In this document: positions 8,857-16,757 of the stretch, in pieces
Layout of the letters: each line of letters begins with the position of its first letter
How positions within the stretch are numbered: position 1 is the first letter of the stretch
Source of the DNA: Pseudomonas azadiae
Lineage (GTDB): Bacteria; Pseudomonadota; Gammaproteobacteria; Pseudomonadales; Pseudomonadaceae
DNA length: 64,000 nucleotides
NCBI RefSeq assembly: GCF_019145355.1
Contig: NZ_JAHSTY010000003.1
Location: forward strand, 1-64,000
Direction of reading: 5' to 3'
Program-made: the position numbers and the translations under genes
The notes under the pieces: generated by a model
The model's input: the letters and a program-made list of their open reading frames with translations, nothing else
Databases searched by the model: none
What the model was told of the DNA's origin: nothing

Positions 8857-10134
8857 CTATAGGATATTGGAGTAATCCGCCTCGATCCGGTCCAGACTCA
8901 AGTGGTTGAGGAAGTTGGAGAAACACATCCAGGCCGCCAGCGCGTTCATGTCGCGGAACTGTTCCGGCAGGTATTTGGGCGGCACCACCAGGCCTTCGTC
9001 GACCAGCTGGCGCAGCGTACGCATGTCTTCCAGGGTGGTCTTGCCGCAGAACAGCAGCGGCACTTGCTCCAGCTTGCCTTTGCGCACGGCGAGCTGGATG
9101 TAGTTGTAGACCATGATGAAGCCCTTGAGGTAGGACAGGTCCTTGGTAAACGGCAGACCGTTCGGCACCGAGCCACGGAATACGCGGCTGGCGTTGCCAT
9201 AGCTTTCGGCCATTTCAAAACCTTGCTCGCGGAAGAACTCGAACACCTGGAGGAAGTCGGCGCCCTCTTCCACCATGTGGATCGCGCGGGTACGGTTGGT
9301 CAGTTTGCGCAGGCGGCTTGGGTAGGAGGCGAAGGTGATGATCTCCATCAGGATCGCCAGGCCTTCCTGGGTCACGGTGGACGACGGCGGCCCCTTGGAC
9401 AGGAAGGTGCAGATCGGCTGGTTCTGGCCATTGAGGGTGGTGCCGACATGCACCAGGCCTTCATGCACTTCCAGGGCGCGCACATCGCGGTCGTTGAACA
9501 TCGCGTCAGCGCGAATCTTGATGTAGTCGGCGCCCGCCGCCGCGTCGGCGACGATCCCGTCGGACTCGAACACGCGAATGGTCTCTTCGGCCTCGCCGAA
9601 GACCTTGTTCAAGCGCGTTTGCAGCAGGGCCACGGCGTCCTTGGCGGTGAGGGTCTTGGCTTCGTCCTTGAGGTCGCCACGCCCGTCGATGTTGTTCAGG
9701 TAGTCGGAAAGCATCAGGCCCAGGTCGGCCAGGGTCGGGTCGCCGGCGTGGAAGGCATCGGAGGCGGCGCCGTACAGCTCCTGGGAAATCAGGCCGAAAT
9801 CCTCGGTGCCGCGCGCTTCAAGCATGCGCACCACCATGCGGTATTCCTTGCACATGCGGCGCATGATCTGGCCCACCGGGCTGAACTGGCCGAGGCGACG
9901 GGTGATGTCGCGCTCGATGTTCTGGAACTCCAGCTTCACCGCGCTGGAGTCGAACGACAGTGGCCGATTCAGATAGTAATCACGGTCGACCGCCGGCATT
10001 TCCTTGCCCTTGGCCTTGAGAAATCCCTGGCGAATGTTGTCGTCCCACTTCACGGCGTCGAGGACGCGTATCGGTGTTTGCGCCAGCACAATGCGATCAG
10101 ACAAGGTGCGTATCGTCTGCTGGTAATCGTCCAC
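8857..10134 (-). CDS. DUF1704 'QEGLA motif' protein, putative zinc metallopeptidase
   Basis: 425 residues. It belongs to the family annotated as flavohemoglobin expression-modulating QEGLA motif protein (DUF1704). The name-giving QEGLA is at residues 256-260, and an HEGLVH motif (HExxxH) is at 224-229. In the animal relatives (MATCAP, a tubulin carboxypeptidase) HExxxH and a downstream Glu bind zinc. By analogy His224, His229 and the Glu of QEGLA are candidate ligands here, with Glu225 as the catalytic base. It has no signal peptide. It starts 21 bases after a lipoprotein gene and is probably in its operon. The bacterial substrate is unknown. Confidence 0.85.
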   Translation of the reverse strand: MDDYQQTIRTLSDRIVLAQTPIRVLDAVKWDDNIRQGFLKAKGKEMPAVDRDYYLNRPLSFDSSAVKLEFQNIERDITRRLGQFSPVGQIMRRMCKEYRMVVRMLEARGTEDFGLISQELYGAASDAFHAGDPTLADLGLMLSDYLNNIDGRGDLKDEAKTLTAKDAVALLQTRLNKVFGEAEETIRVFESDGIVADAAAGADYIKIRADAMFNDRDVRALEVHEGLVHVGTTLNGQNQPICTFLSKGPPSSTVTQEGLAILMEIITFASYPSRLRKLTNRTRAIHMVEEGADFLQVFEFFREQGFEMAESYGNASRVFRGSVPNGLPFTKDLSYLKGFIMVYNYIQLAVRKGKLEQVPLLFCGKTTLEDMRTLRQLVDEGLVVPPKYLPEQFRDMNALAAWMCFSNFLNHLSLDRIEADYSNIL

Positions 10135-10155
10135 CCGGTGCTTCCTCTTTGAACG

Positions 10156-10704
10156 TTATCGGCCCGCGCGCCGGTAGCGCACGGCTTGCACAAATACATC
10201 GGCGTTGGCCGGGTCATCCAGGTAGGCAAACACCTGGTCAATATGGCTGTCCACCAGCACGCCCTCGCCTTCGACGGTTTCCACGGTGCTGCCGCGCAGC
10301 GTCTGTTGGCCGATGGCCTGGCGGATCTGGTCGAGGTCGAGGTTGTAGACCACCAATTCGTGCTTTTCGTTGATCTCAAAACCGGCCAGGATGAAATGCC
10401 CACCCAGTTTGGCCGGCAACGGCGCCGACAAGTACCAGCGATTGCCATGGCGCGAAACTGTAAACAGGTACTCGTCGCGCTGGCCCGGCTTGCCTGTAGG
10501 GTAGCTCACGGCCTTATAACGGTGTTCACCGGCGCGGGTGATGTTCAGGTTGAGCGGCTCGCCCCAGGCGTTCTTGCTGGCCCATTGGCCCAGCAGTTCA
10601 CCCGGCGCCGCTTCGCGCGCGGGCAATGGGTTCTTGAAGGTGACAAGGCAACCGCTGAGCAGCAGGAACGACAAGGCGATTGCCGCAAGACGCCAGGTTT
10701 TCAT
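10156..10704 (-). CDS. Envelope lipoprotein of unknown function
   Basis: 182 residues from the Met before KTWRLAAIALSFLLLSGC; LLSGC is a clear lipobox at about residue 19. The mature domain of about 160 residues is beta-rich (GQWASKNAWGEPLNL, DEYLFTVSRHGNRWYLSAPL) and may be a small lipocalin-like or DUF-type barrel; I do not recognise it with certainty. The start at 10704 is preferred because the upstream in-frame segment is REP sequence. It is first in a probable two-gene operon with the DUF1704 protein. Confidence 0.8.
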   Translation of the reverse strand: MKTWRLAAIALSFLLLSGCLVTFKNPLPAREAAPGELLGQWASKNAWGEPLNLNITRAGEHRYKAVSYPTGKPGQRDEYLFTVSRHGNRWYLSAPLPAKLGGHFILAGFEINEKHELVVYNLDLDQIRQAIGQQTLRGSTVETVEGEGVLVDSHIDQVFAYLDDPANADVFVQAVRYRRAGR

Positions 10705-10721
10705 GTGATACCCCGTCAGAT

Positions 10722-10806
10722 ATGGGCGCTGGCTTGCCTGCGATACAGGCACCTCGATACTTCAGGTACACCGAGGTGATGCTATCGCAGGCAAGCCAGC
10801 TCCCAC
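10722..10806. repeat. REP doublet (one decayed arm)
   Basis: The left arm is TATGGGCGCTGGCTTGCCTG and the right arm ends GCCAGCTCCCACA. An internal CACCTCG/CGAGGTG stem brings the cores together. It sits between the TetR gene and the lipoprotein gene. Confidence 0.85.
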
Positions 10807-10832
10807 ATAAAGCAGATCGCGCACAGGCCTGG

Positions 10833-11549
10833 CTAGACCGAGGCCAATACCAAATGCATGTAACGCTTGAGGATCTCAAGCATCTCTTCGCCGGTCAGAG
10901 GCTCTGCGCTGCCCAGCAGGCCCTGATATTCCATCCGACTGATTATCGCCGTCAACACTTTGGCATCCTGTTGCGGTTCGCGCGAGCCCAGTACCTGGAA
11001 AAACTGCCCGGTGCCTTGCAACAGGATTTGCTGATGGGAATGCACCAGTTCCGCCAGGCGCGGGTTGAGCAACGCCTCCTGGCGAAAGGCCTGCTCGGCC
11101 ATCAGGTGTTCACGGCGGTTGGTCAGTTGACGCAAGACATAATCGGCGGTCAGCCGCGCGATGTCATCGGCCAGTTGCGAGCGCGACGCCGGGCTGCCAT
11201 CGCCGTAGGCGACCATTTCGCGCAGCAGGCCCTCGTTACGCACCCATAGCTTGCCCATGTAGGCGGCGCTGCGCTCGACGTATTGGGCAAAGGTATCGGT
11301 GAGCAAGTCGTCGATATCCTTGAAATAGTAGGTAGTGGCCGACAGCGGCACCCCTGCCTCCGCCGCCACCGCCCGATGGCGCACGGCCCGCACGCCGTCG
11401 CGCACCACAATACGCATGGCCGCGTCGAGAATGTCCTGCCTGCGTTGTTCGCTGCCGCGACGGCTGGCCTTGCGGCCTTGATATTGGACGCTTTCAGCCA
11501 CGGCAGCGGCAATGCCGGCGGCGCCTTCTTGTGCGGTTACGCGGTTCAC
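10833..11549 (-). CDS. TetR-family transcriptional regulator
   Basis: 238 residues. An N-terminal basic extension is followed by the TetR helix-turn-helix at about residues 38-82 (ILDAAMRIVVRDGVRAVRHR, then AEAGVPLSATTYYF). A variable ligand-binding C-terminal domain follows. The start is a GTG at 11549 with AAGGAAG eight bases upstream. The same gene lies beside lysS in other Pseudomonas genomes. Its target is not evident; the nearest candidates are the lipoprotein/DUF1704 operon downstream, which is on the same strand, and itself. Confidence 0.88.
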   Translation of the reverse strand: MNRVTAQEGAAGIAAAVAESVQYQGRKASRRGSEQRRQDILDAAMRIVVRDGVRAVRHRAVAAEAGVPLSATTYYFKDIDDLLTDTFAQYVERSAAYMGKLWVRNEGLLREMVAYGDGSPASRSQLADDIARLTADYVLRQLTNRREHLMAEQAFRQEALLNPRLAELVHSHQQILLQGTGQFFQVLGSREPQQDAKVLTAIISRMEYQGLLGSAEPLTGEEMLEILKRYMHLVLASV

Positions 11550-11657
11550 GACAAATCTTCCTTTATAAGGTGACGCGGATCGTCACGGTATGCATTCCCA
11601 CGCAGAGCGGGGGAACGATAACCTGGCGCTGTTTGCTTGACGCTTATAAACGCCGCA

Positions 11658-11685
11658 TAAAAAAGCCGCCTTATAAAAGGCGGCT
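11658..11685 (-). terminator. Intrinsic terminator after lysS
   Basis: The stem AGCCGCCTT/AAGGCGGCT (11664-11685) with an ATAA loop is followed on the minus strand by six T residues. It closes the prfB-lysS unit. Confidence 0.9.
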
Positions 11686-11701
11686 CTGGATTTCACTACG
11701 G

Positions 11702-13204
11702 TTACGCTTGTGGCCGCATGTGCGGGAACAGGATCACGTCGCGGATCGACGGCGAGTCGGTCAGCAGCATCACCAGGCGGTCGATGCCGATGCCTTCACC
11801 GGCCGTTGGCGGCATGCCATATTCCAGGGCGCGGACGAAGTCGGCGTCGTAGTGCATGGCCTCATCGTCGCCAGCGTCCTTGTCGGCCACCTGGGCCATG
11901 AAGCGCTCGGCCTGATCTTCCGCGTCGTTCAACTCGGAGTAGGCGTTGGCGATTTCGCGGCCGCCGATGAACAGCTCGAAACGGTCGGTGACGTTCGGGT
12001 TGTCATCGTTGCGACGGGCCAGCGGCGACACTTCGAACGGGTACTGGGTGATGAAGTGTGGCTGTTCCAGCTTATGCTCCACCAACTCCTCGAAAATCAT
12101 CACCTGCAGTTTGCCCAGGCCTTCGAAGCCGAGCACCTTGGCCCCGGCTTTCTTGGCGATGGCACGGGCCTTGTCGATGTCGTTCAGGTCCTCGGCGGTC
12201 AGGTCGGGGTTGTACTTGAGGATCGAATCAAACACCGACAGGCGCACGAACGGCTCGCCGAAGTGGAACACCTTGTCACCGTACGGCACGTCGGTGCTGC
12301 CCAGCACCAGCTGCGCCAGCTCGCGGAACAGTTCTTCGGTCAGGTCCATGTTGTCTTCGTAGTCGGCGTAGGCCTGGTAGAACTCCAACATGGTGAATTC
12401 CGGGTTGTGGCGGGTCGAGACACCTTCGTTACGGAAGTTGCGGTTGATCTCGAATACCTTCTCGAAGCCGCCGACCACGAGGCGCTTGAGGTACAGCTCC
12501 GGCGCGATACGCAGGAACATTGGCAGGTCCAGCGCATTGTGGTGGGTTTCGAACGGCTTGGCCGCGGCGCCACCAGGAATGGTTTGCAGCATCGGCGTTT
12601 CCACTTCCAGGAAGTCACGCTGCATCAGGAAGCTGCGGATATGCGCAATGACTTGCGAGCGCACGCGGAAGGTCTTGCGCACGTCTTCGTTGACGATCAG
12701 GTCGACGTAGCGCTGGCGATAGCGTTGCTCGGTGTCGGTCAGGCCGTGGTGCTTGTCCGGCAGCGGGCGCAGCGACTTGGTCAGCAGGCGCACCTGGGTC
12801 ATTTCAACGTACAGGTCGCCCTTGCCGGAGCGGGCCAGGGTGCCTTCGGCTGCGATGATGTCGCCCATGTCCCAGGTTTTCACCGCGGCCAGGGTTTCTT
12901 CGGAAAGGGTCTTGCGATTGACGTAGACCTGAATACGCCCGGTCATGTCCTGGATCACCATGAACGAGCCACGGTTGAGCATGATGCGACCTGCCACCTT
13001 GACCGGGATCGCAGCCTCTGCCAGTTCTTCCTTGGTCTTATCCGCGTATTGCTTCTGCAAGGCCTCGCAGTAGTTTTCGCGGCGGAAGTCATTGGGGAAG
13101 GCATTGCCCTTGGCGCGCTCGGCAGCAAGCTTTTCCTTGCGCAGGGCGATCAGGGAGTTTTCTTCCTGTTGCAGGGCTTGCGGATCGAGTTGTTGGTCGC
13201 TCAT
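11702..13204 (-). CDS. lysS: Lysyl-tRNA synthetase, class II
   Basis: 500 residues. The enzyme charges tRNA-Lys in the cytoplasm. An OB-fold anticodon-binding domain lies at about residues 60-170 ([20 protein letters not shown]). The class II catalytic core has motif 2 around the [16 protein letters not shown] segment and motif 3 [13 protein letters not shown] near residue 475. The C-terminus is the usual LFPHMRPQA. The ATG at 13204 gives the normal length. It follows prfB by 62 bases, the common proteobacterial pairing. Confidence 0.97.
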   Translation of the reverse strand: MSDQQLDPQALQQEENSLIALRKEKLAAERAKGNAFPNDFRRENYCEALQKQYADKTKEELAEAAIPVKVAGRIMLNRGSFMVIQDMTGRIQVYVNRKTLSEETLAAVKTWDMGDIIAAEGTLARSGKGDLYVEMTQVRLLTKSLRPLPDKHHGLTDTEQRYRQRYVDLIVNEDVRKTFRVRSQVIAHIRSFLMQRDFLEVETPMLQTIPGGAAAKPFETHHNALDLPMFLRIAPELYLKRLVVGGFEKVFEINRNFRNEGVSTRHNPEFTMLEFYQAYADYEDNMDLTEELFRELAQLVLGSTDVPYGDKVFHFGEPFVRLSVFDSILKYNPDLTAEDLNDIDKARAIAKKAGAKVLGFEGLGKLQVMIFEELVEHKLEQPHFITQYPFEVSPLARRNDDNPNVTDRFELFIGGREIANAYSELNDAEDQAERFMAQVADKDAGDDEAMHYDADFVRALEYGMPPTAGEGIGIDRLVMLLTDSPSIRDVILFPHMRPQA

Positions 13205-13266
13205 GTCTTTTGATTTTCCATCAGGTTCGTTGTCCCAGGCCTCAGGCCGGGGATCGCCTACAGTCT

Positions 13267-14362
13267 TTACAGCCCCGATTTCAGGCTGGCTTCCAGGTAT
13301 TCGTCGATATCGCCGTCGAGCACCTTGTCGCAGTCACTGCGTTCGATGTTGGTGCGCAGATCCTTGATCCGCGACGCATCGAGCACATAAGAACGGATCT
13401 GGTGGCCCCAGCCGATATCCGACTTGGTGTCTTCCAGCGCCTGGGAAGCGGCGTTGCGCTTCTGCATCTCCTGCTCGTACAACTTGGCCCGCAACATTTT
13501 CATGGCGGTGTCTTTGTTCGCGTGCTGGGAACGTTCGTTCTGGCAGCTGACCACGGTGTTGGTCGGTACGTGGGTGATACGTACGGCTGAGTCGGTGGTG
13601 TTAACGTGCTGGCCACCGGCACCGGAGGAACGGTAGGTGTCGATGCGCAAGTCGGCCGGGTTGATCTCGATTTCGACTTTGTCGTCGATCTCTGGCGAGA
13701 CGAAAATGGCGCAGAACGACGTATGGCGACGGTTGCCGGAGTCAAACGGGCTCTTGCGCACCAGGCGGTGCACGCCGATCTCGGTGCGCAGCCAGCCAAA
13801 GGCGTACTCGCCCTTGATATGCACGGTCGCGCCCTTGATACCGGCGACTTCACCGGCGGACAGCTCCATGATGGTCGCTTCGAAACCGCGCTTGTCCGCC
13901 CAGCGCAGGTACATGCGCAGCAGGATGTTGGCCCAGTCCTGGGCCTCGGTGCCGCCGGAACCGGCCTGGATATCCAGGTAAGCGTTGTTCGGGTCCATTT
14001 CATGGCTGAACATGCGGCGGAATTCGAGCTTGGCGAGGTTTTCCTCGAGACGGGCCAGCTCGGCGACGACATCGCCCACTGCGCCTTCATCGTTTTCTTC
14101 GACGGCCATGTCCAGCAGGTCGCGGCAATCGCCCAGACCGGTGTTCAGTTCGTCGAGGGTGTCGACGATCTGCGCCAGCGCAGCGCGTTCGCGGCCCAGT
14201 TCCTGGGCGTATTCAGGTTTGTTCCAGACAGCAGGATCTTCAAGCTCACGATTGACTTCGGTCAGACGCTCATGCTTTTGATCGTAGTCAAAGATACCCC
14301 CGAATAGTTTCGGAGCGCTCGGACAGGTCCTTGATGGTGTTAAGGATCGGGTTGATTTCCAT
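13267..14362 (-). CDS. prfB: Peptide chain release factor 2 (programmed +1 frameshift)
   Basis: The gene is split between two frames. The first 24 codons run from the ATG at 14362 ([13 protein letters not shown]) to CTT at 14291-14293, then an in-frame TGA (14288-14290). A +1 shift at CTT-TGA-C continues as DYDQKHERL to the stop at 13267. The total is 364 residues, the standard RF2 length. The stop-recognition SPF tripeptide ([10 protein letters not shown]) and the catalytic GGQ (GAGGQHVN) are present. RF2 reads UGA and UAA. The frameshift is the known autoregulation: low RF2 favours the shift. A gene call using only the second frame would give a false, repeat-derived N-terminus reaching back into the REP sequence upstream. 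Confidence 0.97.
14288..14303 (-). promoter_or_regulatory. prfB +1 programmed frameshift site
   Basis: On the minus strand the site reads GGGGGTATCTTTGAC: an SD-like GGGGG three bases before the CTT slippery codon, the in-frame TGA stop and a following C. This is the same arrangement as the well-studied E. coli prfB site. Confidence 0.95.
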
Positions 14363-14475
14363 GGCGGGCAGCACTCGTTGGCGAACTTTTGAAAGCCGGC
14401 GAGTATAACGGCAAATGGGGTCAAACGGCAGCCCGCTTGGCGAAAAGGCGAGTTTGATGACCGATGAATATCCAA

Positions 14476-14672
14476 TGTGGGAGCGGGCTTGCTCGCGAAG
14501 GCGGTGTGTAGTGAGCGGGCTTGCCCCGCGCTGGGCTGCGAAGCAGCGCCAATGAAAGACACCGCGCAGTTCCAGATAAAACCAGGTCGCCTGGTTTGGG
14601 GCGGCTTCGCCACCCAGCGCGGGGCAAGCCCGCTCACTACACACCGCTATCGCAGGCAAGCCAGCTCCCACA
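14476..14672. repeat. REP doublet interrupted by a second REP element
   Basis: The outer arms are TGTGGGAGCGGGCTTGCTCG at 14476 and GCAGGCAAGCCAGCTCCCACA ending at 14672, with an inner GGCGGTGT/ACACCGC stem. The loop of this doublet is occupied by a different inverted element (14508-14640). The two outer arms are of different subtypes (CGGGCTTGCTCG against CTGGCTTGCCTG), so the outer unit is itself chimeric. It fills the gap between prfB and wspR. Confidence 0.8.
14508..14640. repeat. Inner REP-like inverted element, second family
   Basis: It begins GTAGTGAGCGGGCTTGCCCC and ends with the reverse complement GGGGCAAGCCCGCTCACTAC. Between them lie GCGCTGGG/CCCAGCGC arms and about 70 bases of unrelated sequence. 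The same 30-base unit recurs as three direct tandem copies at 51444-51542, so this is a distinct REP family. Confidence 0.8.
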
Positions 14673-14693
14673 GGGCTTCGGTGTTGTTCTGAA

Positions 14694-15695
14694 TTACTCG
14701 ATCCCGACCTGATTACGCCCATTATGCTTGGCCGTATACAACCCCTTGTCCGCCGCCATGATCAACTGCCGGCAATCGGTGCCCTGCACCGGGGTCATCG
14801 TCGACAGGCCGATGCTGATGGTCAGGCTTGCGCCCTCGGTTGGGGCGATGTGCGGGATTTTCAGCGCCGCCACCGCCATGCGCAGTTTCTCGGCCACCAG
14901 CCGCGCGCCGCCCGGCGAGGTGCTGGGCAGCACCAGGGCGAACTCTTCGCCGCCATAACGCGCCGGCAGGTCGGAAGGACGGCTGCTGGCTTCACGGATG
15001 GTGTTGGCGACTTTGCGCAAGGCTTCGTCGCCCTCGACATGGCCAAAACTGTCGTTGTAGGTCTTGAAGAAGTCCACGTCGATCATCAGCAGCGATAGCT
15101 GGGTCTGGTCGCGCATGGCACGGCGCCATTCCAGTTCCAGGTATTCATCGAAGTGCCGGCGGTTCGACAGCCCGGTAAGCCCGTCGGAGTTCATCAGCCG
15201 CTGCAGCACCAGGTTGGTGTCCAGCAGTTGTTGCTGGCTGACCCGCAGCGCACGGTAGGCCGCGTCCCGCTGCAGCAGGGTCATGTAGGAGCGCGAGTGA
15301 TAGCGAATACGCGCCACCAGTTCGATGTTGTCCGGCAGCTTGACCAGGTAGTCGTTGGCGCCGGCCGAGAACGCCGCGCTTTTGATCAGCGGGTCTTCCT
15401 TGGTGGAAAGCACGATGATCGGGATGTTCTGGGTGGCCGGGTGGTTGCGGTATTCGCGCACCAGGGTCAGGCCATCGAGGCCGGGCATCACCAGGTCCTG
15501 CAGGATCACGGTCGGTTTGATGCGGATCGCCTGGGCAATCGCCTGGTGCGGGTCGGCGCAGAAGTGGAAGTCGATGTTTTCTTCATGGGCCAGGCCACGG
15601 CGCACGGCTTCGCCAATCATGGCCTGGTCGTCGACCAGCAACACCATGGCGGCGTTTTCGTCGGTCTTGATGTCGTCGATCTGTAAATCATTCAT
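14694..15695 (-). CDS. wspR: Diguanylate cyclase response regulator WspR
   Basis: 333 residues. A receiver domain (about 16-135) with phospho-acceptor Asp67 (VILQD) is followed by a coiled linker and a GGDEF domain with GGEEF at 248-252. An inhibitory-site RxxD (RPSD, 239-242) lies five residues upstream of GGEEF. WspE phosphorylates it; it then makes c-di-GMP, driving cellulose or exopolysaccharide production and the wrinkly-spreader phenotype. It is the last wsp gene, 51 bases after wspF, and has its own start context. The catalytic and product-inhibition residues are intact. Confidence 0.96.
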   Translation of the reverse strand: MNDLQIDDIKTDENAAMVLLVDDQAMIGEAVRRGLAHEENIDFHFCADPHQAIAQAIRIKPTVILQDLVMPGLDGLTLVREYRNHPATQNIPIIVLSTKEDPLIKSAAFSAGANDYLVKLPDNIELVARIRYHSRSYMTLLQRDAAYRALRVSQQQLLDTNLVLQRLMNSDGLTGLSNRRHFDEYLELEWRRAMRDQTQLSLLMIDVDFFKTYNDSFGHVEGDEALRKVANTIREASSRPSDLPARYGGEEFALVLPSTSPGGARLVAEKLRMAVAALKIPHIAPTEGASLTISIGLSTMTPVQGTDCRQLIMAADKGLYTAKHNGRNQVGIE

Positions 15696-15746
15696 GTGCA
15701 GTCACCTGAATTGCTTCCTGCCGGTCAGCACTGCGCAGGGGAGTGA

Positions 15747-16757
15747 TCATATTGCAAACACCTCCAGCAATCGGGGCGCAATCCTGTCCAGTGGGCGAAT
15801 TTCAACAGCGGCATCAATTGCCGCCGCCGCTTTGGGCATGCCATACACCGCCGAGCTTTGCTGATCCTGGGCGATGGTCAAATAACCTTGTTCACGCAGC
15901 AACTTGAGGCCCTGGGCCCCGTCGCGGCCCATGCCGGTCAACAGAACGCCGACGGCATCGCCGTTCCAGTGGCGGGCCACGCTTTCGAAAAACACATCGA
16001 TCGAAGGCCGGTAGATCTCGTTCACCGGCTCTGCGGTATAGGCTAGCGTGCCATTTTTCAATAAACGAATGTGGTGGTTGGTGCCGGCCAGCAGCACCAC
16101 GCCACTTTGCGGTGGCTCGCCTTCGCGGGCCAGGCGCACCGGCAGGCCAGAGGCGCTGCTCAGCCACTCGGCCATGCCGGCGGCGAACACTTGGTCCACA
16201 TGCTGCACCAGCACAATGGCGGCCGCAAAGTCCCGGGGCAAACCCTTGAGCAGGACTTCCAGGGCGGCCGGGCCGCCGGCCGAGGAGCCGATGGCCACCA
16301 GGCTCTGGCGTTTGCCGGTGATACGCGGTGCCACGCTTTCAGCCCGCACCCGGCTGCCGCGCTGGCCGATCAACCAGCCGATATTGAGGATCTTGCGCAG
16401 CAGCGGCGCAGCCGCGTCCTTGGGGTTGCCGACGCCCAGGGGCGGCGTGTCCACCACATCCAGGGCGCCGTGGCCCATGGCCTCGAACACGCGACTGACA
16501 TTGGCTTGGCGGTCGACCGTCACAATGACGATGGCGCACGGGGTCTCGGCCATGATCTGCCGGGTGGCCTCAACGCCGTCCATCACTGGCATGATCAGGT
16601 CCATCAGGATCAGGTCCGGGGTGAGCTCGGCGCAGCGCTGCACCGCTTCCAGGCCATTGCTGGCGACCCACACAACCTGGTGCGCGGGCTCGAAGCTCAA
16701 GGCGCGGCGCAAGGCTTCCACCGCCAGGGGCATGTCATTGACGATTGCAATCCTCAT
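15747..16757 (-). CDS. wspF: Chemotaxis-type methylesterase WspF (CheB-like)
   Basis: 336 residues. An N-terminal receiver with Asp53 is followed by a methylesterase domain whose triad is visible: Ser in GSSAGG (about 158-159), His186 in VLVQHVD and Asp280 in TGMGRDG. It removes methyl groups from WspA and so damps signalling. Loss-of-function mutations in its homologue are a known route to wrinkly spreaders. It overlaps wspE by four bases (ATGA). The reading frame is intact here, so this strain should be wild type at this locus. Confidence 0.95.
   Translation of the reverse strand: MRIAIVNDMPLAVEALRRALSFEPAHQVVWVASNGLEAVQRCAELTPDLILMDLIMPVMDGVEATRQIMAETPCAIVIVTVDRQANVSRVFEAMGHGALDVVDTPPLGVGNPKDAAAPLLRKILNIGWLIGQRGSRVRAESVAPRITGKRQSLVAIGSSAGGPAALEVLLKGLPRDFAAAIVLVQHVDQVFAAGMAEWLSSASGLPVRLAREGEPPQSGVVLLAGTNHHIRLLKNGTLAYTAEPVNEIYRPSIDVFFESVARHWNGDAVGVLLTGMGRDGAQGLKLLREQGYLTIAQDQQSSAVYGMPKAAAAIDAAVEIRPLDRIAPRLLEVFAI

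Noticed and set aside
11531..13213. 560-codon open frame antisense to lysS
   Set aside because: A GC-rich shadow: the opposite strand encodes a perfect lysyl-tRNA synthetase and the antisense product is His/Val/Gln-rich with no domain.
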